From Chara braunii (Eukaryota > Streptophyta > Charophyceae > Charales > Characeae): a stretch of 64,000 nucleotides of DNA. Made by a program: the position numbers and the translations under genes. The notes under the pieces were generated by a model. It was not told where the DNA came from. It was given only the letters and a program-made list of their open reading frames with translations, and searched no databases. The DNA lies in NCBI GenBank assembly GCA_003427395.1, contig BFEA01000001.1, positions 10,439,848 to 10,503,847 of the forward strand, given 5' to 3'. Each line of letters begins with the position of its first letter. Positions within the stretch are counted from its first letter, which is position 1. Positions 43,615 to 56,566 of this stretch are shown here, one piece after another.

Positions 43615-44198
43615 TCAACTAGTTCTTTTGCCCAACTTCCTTCGAAGGGTCTTATTTCTACTGATTGGTCGGAATAAGTCTTGTCCGGTGCATTGGTATT
43701 GCCCGAGGTTTGTCATGGACTGACATATCTGAACTAGCCTGCTCCGGGTCCCGAAGACGGCGTCTGCCAGGAACGGTGGCAACACACACCTCATTGTTTT
43801 AAGTGGTTGTCTCACGTTTTCTTTATCCTTGAGTTCCACGCTTACGTCTACCTCATCCAATTTCATCTTTACTCGCTTACAAGCTGCCCATACTACTTTC
43901 CGTTCCGCCCATCTAAACAGTTTGAACGGGACTATCCCGGTGTCAAATCAACAACCATAGTGTTTTCCCCTTCTTGGGATAGATAAATCCATCATCGAAC
44001 CTCCACTGTCCCTCGAAATTCCATATCAGTCAAACTTAGCGTCGTCCGCGTCAAGCTGACCTTGGTCCATAGGGTCTCTATCCAAAGAAAGACGTCCCCC
44101 TCGTCCAACATTACGGTCTGATAGGCCGGTTCTAGGTTAGTCCAGGTTCCCTCTTCCGGGAGGATGACTGATACCTTATCCTTTACATCTACCGACAT
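43615..44198 (-). pseudogene. Family X remnants, second copy
   Basis: Two minus-strand frames. 44198-43992 carries EGTWTNLEPAYQTVMLDEGD and VFLWIETLWTKVSL, similar to EWRVVTLGRNN and VFMMVEYLWSDMRF at 19373-19594. 43866-43615 carries VDVSVELKDKENV then MRCVLPPFLADAVFG, similar to VRMRLPPFLLQRMGG at 41379-41692. This suggests a repeated domain or a second family X gene in tandem, now broken. A further minus-strand frame at 43244-43044 may belong to it. Function unknown. Confidence 0.5.
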
Positions 44199-45868
44199 TT
44201 CCGGTCCACTATAATAGATAGGAGATGATAGTCACCTCGCCATCTCGGTTCCAACACCCGATCTCTGTTTTTCACAATCGAGCATCGACCCCGCACCTTA
44301 GGTTCGGTCAGTCTATACCCTGGATGAGAATTATTTAAGACCCCCCATCAAGGTCTTGCATAATCCACCTCCTCATTCCCAAACTCCTCGTTCTTTTGAT
44401 ACCTTCAATCAACCCCCCTTACCTTCTCTTTCACTTGATACCTTCAATCGGGCCCCCTTACCTGTATTATTTTTCTTGGTTCCTTTCAAATTGACCTTTA
44501 TCCTCTTCCTCACGATCTTCACTCACTCGTGCAGACTTAGATGAAGGGCGAGAATAAACTAGAATCATGACCCTACCCAACAACTCATACCTCAACCAAG
44601 CTTTACCGAGGGGGATCACAAAAAGAAAAGGCAGGCAATCTTACATACAGGTTGATCATCTCCTCATCGACCTTTTACCCACTGTGATCTCTCCACTTTG
44701 CTTTCAGTGGGGCTTCCACCCCACTTCAAGCGCAACTCAACCGTCGCCAACGCGGTACCTCAACTCCGACATAGGGTATCACCCCTCTCTCGAGTTTCCA
44801 TAACTCTGTGTTATGGAATGGCGGAGGGGAAGATGTTGTACGCCACGATATTAATGCTCAAGGCATCTTCTTCTACTTTTTGGTTCCATTGTGTATAATC
44901 TTTCTTATCACCCCTCTACGTTTGCCCAAAATACCCTATACCTTCTTGCCACTCTTGCACACCTCTGTCGATACCGGGAATCACCCCGCATACCACTAGT
45001 AGGAATCAAGGCTCACAGTTCGGGCATTCACATCCTTTGGACCATCAGGAATTCATCTTTTCCATGACGTACTTTGGGAAGTTACCGACCGTCCTCAAGG
45101 CACCCCCTCACTCCACATGTGGTGGTCTTTCTCCTGCCAGCCAGCAATAGCTGACTCATACGAGATGACTTTTCACATCCCGCCAGACAAGGTACCGAGT
45201 GATACTCAGCCCTCCCTGGCGTGAATACTACTGGCCAACCCGGTGAGACCAACTCCTGCCAACAGCTCGGACCACCCTGCCGCACATAAAACAAACGACC
45301 ACCTATGGGAAACGACTTTTCGCAACCTGCCCCAACAGACTCAAACCTTCTTCCTTCCCTTCCACCAACAAGACGCTCAGTTTAGTCTCAAGTGGGACAC
45401 ACATAAACAAGTGTTTTTCCCTTGGTGCACCCACCGCATCCTACCCATACCTCGCAATTTTTCTCTTAGAACAGTGTGTGTCATTCCTCTTACCCTTCCA
45501 TACACAGTGGTTGATCGATCCCGCTGATTGGGATCGGTTCTTCCGGCAGGGATACACACGTCTCCCCTTCTGCCTATTTCGCCTTTCCATCCACAACTAT
45601 GTTCCAAACTTTCTTCACTTCTCAGAGAAATTATTGTATATTCAAGAGTAGCAGGCGCCGGAGTTCATTTAGGGACGGTTTTGGGGCTATCTAGTGGGGA
45701 GCCTGCCACTTAACACGAGGCGATTTATCACCTCAGAGGCGACACAGATTTTTATCTAGATCTTTGGTGTGGTTAATCCAGATTTGGATTACCATACGAA
45801 TATTTGTCCTCTTGTGCCTGTGAAACAACAATTGACTCCTTCCTTGCATTAGCCGAGTTTGGGCGAGG
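44199..45868. other. Decayed sequence, short frames only
   Basis: Several 60-95-codon plus-strand frames (for example 44567-44803 and 45243-45527), none with a recognisable motif. It may be part of an old retroelement whose 3' genes follow. Confidence 0.35.
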
Positions 45869-46610
45869 GTGGGGCTCCTTTGTGTTTCTCTGGATTCGAT
45901 AGGTTGTGACCTTTTAGCCATCATCGTACATTTTGGTCGGTTGAGGAACGAGAATAGGACGTTAGCCAGCTTCATGATTGACCTTATCAAGGTAGTGACG
46001 CGCGCACCAGCTTGGATATGGAGCTGGCACCCTCCGCAGGCGATGAGTCATCAGTATCGAGGCGATGGTACCAGTTCAACCTCATCTTCCTCCTGTGGAC
46101 GGGCTTACGCTTCAACTTCTCCTCCCCCTTCTCCTTTTTCCTCCTGATTTTCACAACAACCCGTATACCCAAATCCCTTCCCCAACGTCCTTATTATACC
46201 TAAGCCCATCATCGATTTTCTTCTTCGTCCCGATCTCGTCCCTGCCCCTCGTGCTCCTGCTAATCCTACACCTCCATCCATTTCCTCTTCAGTAGAGGAA
46301 ATCCCTCCTCCACATGTTTCCACTCCTTCCCAATGAGGCAAAACCATCATCCTACCTTTTTCCCCTGCCTAAAGTGAGACTACTATAGTTGGTTCCCCAA
46401 ATCCCTTTCCAAACGTCCTCAACATACTCAAACCGTCATCGATTTCCTTCTTCGTCCCTATCCCATCCCTGATCCACTTGCTTTTGCTAATCCTCCACCT
46501 CCATCCATTCTGCCTTCCTCTATACGTTCCCACTCCTTCCCAACGAGGCAAACCCCCCATCCTACCTTCTTCCACTGCCCAAAGTGAGACTACCGTAGTT
46601 TGTCCCCTCC
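45869..46610 (+). pseudogene. Proline-rich coding remnant with 227-bp tandem repeat
   Basis: A frame reading SHQYRGDGTSSTSSS, then after a TGA at 46145-46147 NPFPNVLIIPKPIIDF and PAPRAPANPTPPS, ending near 46336. A 227-bp duplication (units beginning CCCAAATCCC at 46169 and 46396) repeats the second part. The composition recalls the Ser/Pro/Asp-rich end of the Gypsy integrase at 12430-12568, and an ORF b relative follows. This may therefore be the 3' part of another Gypsy element; that is inference. Confidence 0.45.
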
Positions 46611-46616
46611 ACAGTT

Positions 46617-46860
46617 ATGGATCTTCACCCGGTCGAGCCGGACCGCCACGCCACTGGCACCAATCACAATCTCCCTCCCTATCACTGCCCCCTAGGTGGC
46701 ATCGAATTCCGCTCGTGTTCCGTGGTAAATAGCCCGCTTGAGGCGCTTAAGTTTCGATCAATTCCCCCTCCTCTTCCTCGTTACCCTTGGCCAGCCCTAA
46801 CAGACTATGTCTATCGTCGATACTATAAACGGTTAGTATTCACCAATTATATATTTATAT
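46617..46860 (+). pseudogene. Relative of Gypsy extra ORF b
   Basis: The frame contains SPLEALKFRSIPPPLP and YVYRRYYKRLVFTNY. These align by eye with RPLDYITFRPIDTP and FHQFYATRLVAIVYP of the ORF at 13370-13978. It is truncated at a TA-rich microsatellite. It supports the view that the extra ORF is a recurring component of these elements. Confidence 0.45.
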
Positions 46861-46883
46861 ATGTATATATATATATATATTAT
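46848..46883. repeat. (TA)n microsatellite
   Basis: TA-rich tract at the point where the ORF b relative ends. Confidence 0.85.
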
Positions 46884-47367
<484 letters not shown>

Positions 47368-47377
47368 CCCGACACAC

Positions 47378-47504
47378 CCTCATTTTGGCTGTACCAGACC
47401 GAAAAAATAGCTTGTATACATTTGTGACAGGTTGGGTCTCTCAACCCACCCAGATAATGAACGTATACAAGCTATCTTTCCGGTCTAGTACAGGCAAAAT
47501 GAGG
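47378..47504. repeat. Foldback element, about 60-bp arms
   Basis: The left arm begins CCTCATTTTGGCTGTACCAG. The right arm ends with CTAGTACAGGCAAAATGAGG, its near-exact complement, and the middle of each arm shares ATAGCTTGTATAC. The loop is under 10 bases. It lies directly after the compound microsatellite. Confidence 0.88.
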
Positions 47505-47912
47505 CTGCAACATTTTGGGAAGCAATCCCCGTGTTGGCACCCTTCCCTCAACCCGCCACCGAAAAAAAAAAAAAAAAGATACCCTTTTTCGGCCCCAAAC
47601 GGGCGCTGTATGTGCGTGTACATCGCCCACACCCCCGTCGTATGTTATGTTCGTGGGCACACCTCACATACATAGTGTACAATGGTACGCCTAGACGAGC
47701 AACCTCTTCTAGCAGCCTGGGTACGACCGATTCAATCTATTGGTGGGGAGCAGCCTCTACTGGAAGTCGAGCGCACATACAGAGTTGAGTTGGGAGATGA
47801 TTGGTCCTGGGTTTGGGAAATTGAAAATTTGGCTACTGTCTGACTCTTCGGTGGCCGCTTTGGGTCACCGCCAGATTGCCATGTATCCAAGCAGCTAGTT
47901 TACAGTTGTGGT
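47505..47912. other. Poly-A tract and a dispersed GGGGAGCAGC motif
   Basis: Poly-A at about 47562-47577. The segment TCAATCTATTGGTGGGGAGC at 47732 is related to segments near 57097, 62371 and 62439. No gene. Confidence 0.5.
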
Positions 47913-48846
47913 TCACTCCCCACCATACCATTGTAGACCCACCAAGCTCAGCGCTGGTGGGGGGAGGAGCTCCAGGAACTCGGAGGCGGGTTTAAGAGGA
48001 ATTGTCCGGTCGAGCTGTATCCATTCATGATAGGAGAGATGATAGCCCTTGACCACGTTCCCCTGACTGTCCTTCTGCTGCCCATCCCAGGCCACCTTCC
48101 CCAACCAACCCCCGTGGTCCCCGCCAAGGTGGTTCCTGTTAAATTGTTGGATCTTCCTGGACATTCTTCAGACTCTTAACCCTTAGGCCTTCCATCCATT
48201 CTGCACTTACTCTCGTCCTCCCCCGCTATCAGTCAGTCTTGCTTTGGGGGCGTCTCGTCTTCTATTCCTTGTCTTTTTTTCATCTCTTTCCCCCATACAT
48301 GTTATTCCTACCAGTCTGTTAGCCAGGAAGGGGGGGGAGGGAGAATTCCGAAAATTCATCACTCGGTCGCATTGGGATTGAGTCGTCCAGCTTGGTCCAG
48401 TCCTACAAGAGGAGTCTGTAGTCTCTGGTTATCCCATTGTTGTCTTGCATCCTCTCTTATCCCCCTTTCTCCCTTTCCATTCCACCCTTCCTATCCTCCC
48501 CAGTGTTTCCCCCCCAAACCAACTTTTGCAGAATTCTTGCATCCTTTGGTTTATTTCGTTCTGTGTGTGTACATGGCTGATTTGTGATTTGACTTCCTCC
48601 CACCGTGTTGTTATGTTCGTGTGAAGCTATTGTTGTACACTCTCCGTAAAATCCGGCCCAATCGACCTCACGCCCTCCATCTCATAGGTGCAACGGCGTC
48701 TCCAGAGTGTCCATAGTACTGTCCTGCGTCCCAGTTTGAACATGTTGAGAGTGAAGTCGTCAGGTTGTTCCGTGGGCCATCTCTCAAACAGCAAGGCTTT
48801 CCAGTCCCATGGTCAGGGTGCCCCTGTTCCAAGCTGATCCCAGACC

Positions 48847-51800
48847 CTATCCCACCATCACCAGACCCAAACCGCTCCAGGGCATTGTAGAAAGATGTGT
48901 TCTATTGTTTCTGTTTTTTTCCCTTGATTGGAATGCATTGGAGCATAGTCTGCACCAGGGAAGGGTGAGTCCTCTCTCTTTGAGCGGCGTCCTGTCTAGG
49001 CACCGGTGCTCCACCTGCCATTGCAGGGAAGCGAGATTCTTGGGTTTCCTCTGGATCAGTTGGAACCATTTCACGTTTCTTAGTGATTCCTTGCTAACGT
49101 TCAGATGTTTCATCCATCTTGTTTCCACCTGGTGCCGCAGGTTGACTTTTGGTTGGAGCAGTCTGTACGTTGCCTTAACTGTTATATTGTACAGTGTTCT
49201 AGTGTTGATCTTGCCCCTACTGATTGCGTTTGTCGATACCCACTCCGATGGGTCTAGAGGCAGTTAGGATGTCTGTGTGTCTGGAGAAAACGCCACCCAT
49301 TTGTCTTTCACCCGCATCACCCTAATTCTTGAGAGTCCGTCCTCCCCGAGGAACTGTATCTGTTCTGGATTGGTCTTTTGGAGAAAATTGTCATTACCTA
49401 CCGTGAATGTATCTACCACCACAGGTCCTTTAGGATTACAACACACCACATTGCCCACCTCCCCCTGGCGGCCCCGAATCGCTATCCAGTTGGACTCTTG
49501 TAATGAGGGTCCCTTTTTAATAATTTTCCACCAACTCATGGGGACACTATTATACTTTCTACTGCTTCCTTCGGTTTGTGGCAATATCACAGTTTCTCTT
49601 TGAGTTGGTCCCGGTTGATCCGATCCCTCTTGTCCGCATCCCAAATATCCTCTATCCTAAGAACCCCCCACTTCACCCATCCTTTTTAGGGGGAGTCCAT
49701 GCAATGAAGGATTTGACCCTTGGATTTCGTTATTCCTCTATTCCCAAATCGCTGCTGTCGGGCTACCTCTTCCCATCTGTAGATGTGGGCCGGGATTGAC
49801 CATTCTCTGTTTCAACCCATATGAGCGGGTTGATGTGGGCCGGTGTCCCTGGGGGTAGTCTAGAGATTTTTTCCGAGGCCATCTCTTTCCATGGGATGTG
49901 TAGGCAAAATAGCAGGTGTTTGAGTCATTATATGGTCAGTGCCTTGGTTTGTGTTGTAGGATCGATTATGCCCAATCCCCCTTTTCCTTTGCGTTGGATT
50001 ATTGCCTACCATGCAACTCTGTTGATCACGTTCTATTTTTCATGGTCACCCTGCCATAGAAACGCGGCTAACTGCCGCTGGAAGGGGCGGAGCGCGGCCT
50101 TGTCCAACCCCTAGATGACTGACCTATACCAAAGAGAGGCAAGTACTACCGATTAGTGAGGTGTGTTTGTCTTTCCATAATGCTAGTTTTTTTATGGGGG
50201 GTTTGGATATTCATTCATTGTTGGTTGATGGTCTACCGTTAGCTGCCAAAGAGACTCTCAAAACTCTGATTGGTGTCTCTTGAAGAAGCCGCCTAACCCT
50301 CGGTAGTTCCGGGGGTCTTACTCCTTGGTGATGGATCCACCATCCGGGGGTCTTGTTCCCCCAATTGACTCTCATGTCGGATAGGGTACAAAATCGGTTC
50401 ATCATGTGCTGGACTTTGTCCATAGACTCTCGGGTTGCGTCTATCATCAGGGTAAGGTCGTCAGCGAACATTGAGCAAACCGGGATGATATATTTTTGGA
50501 TCGAGGATAATAATATTCTTTTAACGTCTTTGCGAGGATAATAGTATTCTTTTAATGTCTTTGCGAGGATTATGACAAAATGAAATGGGGCTAATGGGTC
50601 ACCTTATCAAACGGATCTTTGCAAGTTGATCGGCAGTGCTAGGTTGCCGTTGACCATGACTCTAGTTGTTGCATTTTTATGCAGGATTTTCACCCATCGT
50701 CTGAAGCGTGGTCCAAAGTTAAGCTTTTCCAGACGTTTGTCAAAGAATGTCCAGTCCACGTGGTCATAAGCTTTCTCAAAATCAATGAAGATGATTGCAA
50801 CGTTTCGTTTAGACTGTCTTGCTAGCTTGATCACCTCATTGACTAGAGGATATTATCTTGGATGTTCCTGCCCTTGATGAATCTTGTCTGGTTTGGGTGG
50901 ATAATATCGTCCATTACCTTGGTCATTCGATTTGTCAGCGCCTTAGCCACCATTTTGTAGATCACTGTGAGGAGTGTGATTGGTCTATAGTTTCTTACAT
51001 TCGTCATTGCTCATTTTTTGTATAGGAGTATTAGAACCCCTTGGCCTACAAATTTCCCCGTTTGGCCCGCCTCCCACATCGCATGATAGTAGTCCATTAG
51101 GTTTTGTGAGATGTTCTCCCATAGTACCTCCCATAATTCTTTTGGTACTCCATCAATGCCCGAGGTATTTTTCTCCTCCATGAGCATCAGTGTTGTCCAT
51201 ACTTCTCCCTTTGTGACAATTTTTTTCTATAAGTCCTTTTTATTGATTTGTTAGTGTTTTGGTGAGGGGGTGCAAAAGTTCGTCTATTTTCTTCAGTCTC
51301 TGCGCCTCTAGCCGGGTCCTGCACTCAGATGTAAAGAGGTTTTGACAAAAGTCTCTTGCTATTTTTGTGCAAACCGCTGTAACGCTGTTGATGTGAACAA
51401 TGAACCTTTTGGGTCCTCTAAGGCTTCTATAGTCGATCGTCCAAGTTTTGTGCTGGTCATTGCCAAGAATCTTGAATCGATAGCTCCTTCCATGTTGTAT
51501 TTGTGAAGTTTCCCTCAGATCCTTATGCCCTGCTGTCGATGTTCCATATGTTCTAAGATTTGCGTCTCCAGTGTCTGCATCACGTTGGCTAGTTTTGTTA
51601 GCCTTGTGATGTTACTCATATCGTCTTCTTGTTGTTGGTGGTGTTGTAACCGTTGTTGAAGGTTCACCTCCTCTGTATGATGTTGAGTCGCGAGGAGTTT
51701 TGAGTACTCATTGCACTTGCGGCCCAAGAATGCTAGGCCGTTGTTGAACCATAGTATATCGTCCCGAATCCGGTTCTTTTGTTGGCGCCAGTAGGTCCAG

Positions 51801-52736
51801 ACTTCTTTCAAATAGCTTTTGAAGCGGTCCATAGTCAACAATGATGTGTTGAGTTTGTAAACTCTCCTCCCTTGGTCCAACTTCTTCCGGAATGAGAAGA
51901 TGGTATGACACATTGCATGGTCCAGACCCGGGTGGGGGATGCATGAGAATATTTTTGCCAATTGCAGGGCTCCTTGCAACTCCTCTGAGATTAGAATCAG
52001 GTCTATGCGTGATTTAGATACCCTCTCTGCCTGATTTTTACGGAAGAAAATGAACTTACGCCGGGTAGGGAATGCTTGCCTGAACGTGCCTATGAGGTGG
52101 AGGGTCTGAGTTTGATCTACAATGGTCCTCTCATCATTCTATGTGTAGAAGGGGCAAGGTGACGGGATATTCCATCTATCTAGCCATCGGTCTGGGGCTG
52201 CGTTGAAGTCCCCCGCCAGAATCACCAGGATACCCGCTGACAGTTTTGTTTTTAGTGTTTCACAGAAGATCTGTTGTTCTCTGGGGTCGTTTGGGCCATA
52301 GACATTTAGGATATTGACCACCTTTATTTCCAACGTTGCGAGAATATAGACCCATGCCCCATTTTCCTGGTCTGCCTCCCAGTTAAGCGGGTTCCACTCT
52401 AGACCCCAGGGGCAACCATATGGCCACTCCTCCACTGCCTAGTTTTGGGGCGTGGGCTTGGTAGGCCTGGTATGGCCAGATCTCTTTGCGCATGTCATTG
52501 TGCTCAAGGTTGTCTGCCAGATGAGTTTCTTGTAAGCATATGACATCCGACCAGTCTCTCCCTTCCACCCCTCTAAAAAGCTTTATGATCACCCACCGTT
52601 TAGGTTGCTTTGCAGATGTTAATCCATTTACATTCAGCGAGCGCATATCTAAGTCGGTTGTCCTCTTGCCGAGCTTTGATTGTTTGTCTTTATTGTATAG
52701 TGTGTCAACCACATTCATTTCTTTCATTTTATTCAT
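48847..52736 (-). pseudogene. LINE ORF2: endonuclease, reverse transcriptase, zf-RVT, broken
   Basis: The APE-type endonuclease shows LNVNGLTS (metal-binding Asn), DVICLQETHL (catalytic Glu), NVYGPNDP and GDFNAAPDRW (Asp/Asn). The reverse transcriptase shows AIIFIDFEKAYDHVDW and, in a separate frame, FADDLTLM, which is the (Y/F)xDD catalytic motif. After a less conserved stretch (49644-49264), a zf-RVT-like domain is seen with WFQLIQRKPKNLASLQWQ and LPWCRLC. The parts lie in different frames with stops between them. Start codon ATG at 52736 (MNKMKEM) is plausible but close to a poly-A tract. The protein would nick DNA and prime reverse transcription at the target. Confidence 0.85.
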
Positions 52737-52748
52737 TTACCGTTCCTT

Positions 52749-52751
<3 letters not shown>

Positions 52752-52781
<30 letters not shown>
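52752..52781 (-). repeat. Poly-A (minus strand) beside gap
   Basis: 30 T on the plus strand adjoin the N run. It lies between LINE ORF1 and ORF2, which is unusual for a LINE tail and may reflect a nested insertion hidden by the gap. Confidence 0.9.
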
Positions 52782-53376
52782 NNNNNNNNNNNNNNNNNNN
52801 NNNNNNNNNNNNNNNNNNNNNNNNNNNNNNNNNNNNNNNNNNNNNNNNNNNNNNNNNNNNNNNNNNNNNNNNNNNNNNNNNNNNNNNNNNNNNNNNNNNN
52901 NNNNNNNNNNNNNNNNNNNNNNNNNNNNNNNNNNNNNNNNNNNNNNNNNNNNNNNNNNNNNNNNNNNNNNNNNNNNNNNNNNNNNNNNNNNNNNNNNNNN
53001 NNNNNNNNNNNNNNNNNNNNNNNNNNNNNNNNNNNNNNNNNNNNNNNNNNNNNNNNNNNNNNNNNNNNNNNNNNNNNNNNNNNNNNNNNNNNNNNNNNNN
53101 NNNNNNNNNNNNNNNNNNNNNNNNNNNNNNNNNNNNNNNNNNNNNNNNNNNNNNNNNNNNNNNNNNNNNNNNNNNNNNNNNNNNNNNNNNNNNNNNNNNN
53201 NNNNNNNNNNNNNNNNNNNNNNNNNNNNNNNNNNNNNNNNNNNNNNNNNNNNNNNNNNNNNNNNNNNNNNNNNNNNNNNNNNNNNNNNNNNNNNNNNNNN
53301 NNNNNNNNNNNNNNNNNNNNNNNNNNNNNNNNNNNNNNNNNNNNNNNNNNNNNNNNNNNNNNNNNNNNNNNNNNNN
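52782..53376. other. Assembly gap (595 N)
   Basis: A run of 595 undetermined bases between LINE ORF1 and ORF2. Confidence 0.99.
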
Positions 53377-56201
53377 AATCTCTTCCCGCCCCTGCTGTGC
53401 GACCGCTTCTGGTTTATAGACGGCTAGTGCGAGACACAAGCCTTTCTCTTCCTTCTCTAATACGTTCCCCGCCCTTCTTGCAGGTTCCTCCCTCTTCTTT
53501 CCCCTGATCCCCTTCCACCTTCCTCCCCCCCTCTATGCCCTCTTCCGCCGTCTTTTCCTTCCTGCTTTTTTGTCTCTCCCCCTTTCCTATTTACTTCTCT
53601 GTCTTCGACTGGCCTTCTCCCTTTTCATGCTCCTCCTTGCTGCTAGCCTTTACATTCTCCCCTTCTTTTTCTCCTTCATGTTCCCTCTGCTTTTTTTTTT
53701 TCTTCCGTTCTATCCCTTCTCTTCGTTCTCTTCTTTCTCTCCTTGGTGATGTCTTTTTTTTAGCATGGTCTTTTCCTCTTGAGTCGTGTTCTCCGTTTCG
53801 TTCCCCCCCCCTTTTAGATGACCCTTGTATGTTTTTCCAACTGCACTGACCCCAACTTGCTCTTTTGGAGTGGATTCATTCGACCGGGGCACAACGAGAT
53901 CCTCGTTCTCGTTGGATGGGGAGGCTGTGGTCAGACTGTCACTCTTCCCCTCTGGGGCGACACTGTTCTCGGGTGGTTGGAAACGATTAAGGACGATGGT
54001 GAGGAGTTTTTGGCAGGTTTCCCGCAAGTTTGCTCTATCTGGCAGTCAGTTTAACAGGGAAGTTTGAATACTCGCACTATTTTGGAGGAGGTGGATTAGG
54101 GTCATGTTCGTGTCATCCCAAAACTCCTCATTTCTGCCTTCGTATTTAATTTGGAGGTTCTCCATTAACCATTCTGCGAACTCCTTCAATTTGTCTTCCT
54201 AGTTGTTTGCTGTTGTATTCTCTTTTTTGTTTACTTGTGTGGTCTGTTCTCCCCCTATTTCTATTGGTTCTTCCATTTCTATTCCGGGGGTGTGGTTGGG
54301 GGGGAGCTCTCGGGATAACCTCTACTTCCATCGGGGCCGGTCAAAATGCCACCTCAAACACGTCCGCTTTTTCTTTCACATTTTCAGGCTGGGGGTTGCC
54401 AAGTCTTTTACCCTTTGTGTCAAGTATGTCCCCCTATTCTGGTTCTTCCTTTTTAACACTTGCCATCTTTTGGTCGCCGCCCCCCCTCCCTGACCACATT
54501 GTCGATCCCCTGTTGGCAGATAGTCCCCCGCTACTGGCCCCATCGCTAATTGCTTCTGTTTATTTTGAACACTTCCGTGTTGTGTCTGTGGCTGGCTTGG
54601 TTGTTTGACTTTTGGAAGGGTTGTAGCTCCCACCGGTTGGGGGGCTTGTTCCCCAGCCCTAGGGGATCTTATTGGGTGTACTATTTTCCCCTCTGGTTTA
54701 TTACCAGCTGTTCCCTGCCGGAGTGTCCACTCGTTCGGTGGCTTTGTGGCCCTGCATTGATCCTTTGGATCTAGGTCTTCCAGGTACACCCAACCGTCAT
54801 GGCCTGGGTCGACTGTGTACCACCGGTCTGTGAGGATCTCGTTGCAGCCTTCCTGCCGCTGAATGACTGTTATTTGGGTGTAGGGGGCATGCTGATTCTG
54901 TGCACAAGTGACCGTACGCCCTGCACTTAAACCACTAGTACTTGGCCCAGCTATCGGCTGCGGAAAAAAATAGAGTAGAAACGTTTCTAGTTGGATGAAT
55001 TTGGGCGCTCCTGTAGTGGCCCGTATGTTTCCTAAAATCGCGTAGCATTAACGGGCACGACTTTAGGAAATACTGGTGGTTTAAAACACCAGGGTCTGAA
55101 CTTGTGCGTTGTGTGGATTTGGTAAATTTCCCCTCCCATCTTAAATGGGATGATATCGTCAATGGAAAAGGGTTGGTCTCTTGGAAGGTCCAGGGCCAAC
55201 ATCACATAGTCATCCTTTTGTTCTTTGTTTTCCTCAGGGGTGAGTTTTTTGGGTTGCCATGGATATATGCGTACCTCCGATCTCTCCCATGGGAGCCTCT
55301 TCCACCCATCCATCCGCTGTTTGTCCTGGGTGAACAGGCTAAGGATCGTGAAAACGGTCGACGATAGGGGTTGTATGAGGAAGAATTCCTGGATTGCTTC
55401 CGGGCTGCCTTTCATCTCTTCTAGTCTCTTGCAGATCCACCTTATTTTATCGCTCACTGATTTATGTGTAGCTTCTCCCTAAAACAACCAGTTGCTCGCA
55501 TGTTTTTTATATGTTTGGTCTCGGTTATATTTTCATCATAGTCTTTTGCCCTCCCTGATTTACCACCTGGCTTTCGGGAGGGAGGAGGAAGAGGGTGAGG
55601 AAGTATGCCCTTGCCGAAGACAAGTTCTTTAAGGGCACCTTCAGATCTTCTGTCGTACCCTGTTGTGAGTGTGCTGCTGGTCGTTTCATGGACAGGGTTT
55701 TCCCCTACATTGTGTTTCTCACCCGGTGTGCCCACCAGGGGTTCACCTCCTCTGCCGTCGATTTCCCTTTTTACCCTTCTAGACTCTTTCTTTGTTTTCC
55801 TACTTCCTCTTTTTTCTCGTCCTCAGTCAACATTTCTTCCTCTTCCTCAACCCTCTCCGTCATCATCTCTCCTTCCGTTCCCCCCCGCCCCCCCTTGTTC
55901 CCATCCCTTGGTCTTGCCGATGAGTCACCTCCACTCCCTTTCCCCCTTCTCCCCCTGTTTCCATCATTTTGTTTGTTACTGCTCCTGTCAAGGCTCCCAC
56001 GAGGGGCTGGCTCCGCTGGCCCTGCCGATGTATTGCCCGTGAGGGGGGGGATCCATCCTTGAACTTGACTTTGTTGGAGGAAATCCCACGCTCATTACAG
56101 TTATGCTCACAGATGACAAGACGATCACCTATCCATGGTTGTTCAAATTCTTTAACTCTGTGTCGTGAGGATTTCCTACTTTCTTTTTTTTCCCTTCCCA
56201 C
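53377..56201 (-). pseudogene. LINE ORF1, broken
   Basis: Minus-strand frames in order: 56201-55863 (basic, Arg/Gly/Glu-rich), 55735-55454, 55457-55032, 54789-54376 and 54027-53710. The best conserved is 55457-55032, an RNA-binding-type ORF1 core with FFLIQPLSSTVFTILSLF, SEVRIYPWQPKKLTPEENK, VMLALDLPRDQPF and HTTHKFRPWCF. The later frames are Pro/Gln/Glu-rich. In L1-like elements ORF1 protein binds the element RNA. Stops and frame changes break it at least four times. The gap hides the end. Confidence 0.7.
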
Positions 56202-56282
56202 TTGCTTCTTTCATCCTTTCCATTTCCTCGCAATCACTGCCAATCAGCCTCCTAATAAAATCCTGCATGTCACGTTTCCTAA

Positions 56283-56566
56283 CATTTCGTTAAAACTGAC
56301 ATTTTTTTCAGAATTCACGAAAATGGACTTAGTCAAAATTTCATTGGTGATCGTGTGGGAAAGTGGTTATCTCACTTTGTCCATCTGATGTACCTCAACG
56401 TAAAGTACCGTTAGCATACATCCAATGGTCAGATCATCGGGAGTCGCCATGACACCCGATGATCTGATCATCCGACGTCATGGGGACAAAAAAACACAAA
56501 AAAATGTTGTTTTTTGGTACGCTCAATTTGGTGAATTTAGAAAAAAATGTCAGTTTTAACGAAATG
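56283..56566. mobile_element. MITE-like element with long terminal inverted repeats
   Basis: The left end CATTTCGTTAAAACTGACAT and the right end ATGTCAGTTTTAACGAAATG are exact complements. The inverted repeat extends over about 35-45 bp with few mismatches (TTTTTTTC, AATTCAC). A second inverted repeat, CAGATCATCGGG with CCCGATGATCTG (56430-56466), lies inside. 284 bp, no ORF. No clear target duplication. Confidence 0.85.

Larger units (their letters stand above)
47913..56201 (-). mobile_element. L1-like LINE, decayed
   Basis: Minus-strand order from right to left: ORF1 remains (56201-53400), a gap and poly-A, endonuclease (52736-52139), linker (51979-51515), RT (50834-50211), a zf-RVT-like region (49128-48847), then a tail to about 47913. 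This is the arrangement of plant L1-like non-LTR retrotransposons. Many frame breaks show that it is inactive. Target duplications were not found. Confidence 0.85.

Noticed and set aside
52540-53439. Long frames crossing N runs (also 2885-3811 and 28715-29237)
   Set aside because: Most codons are undetermined; no real coding evidence.
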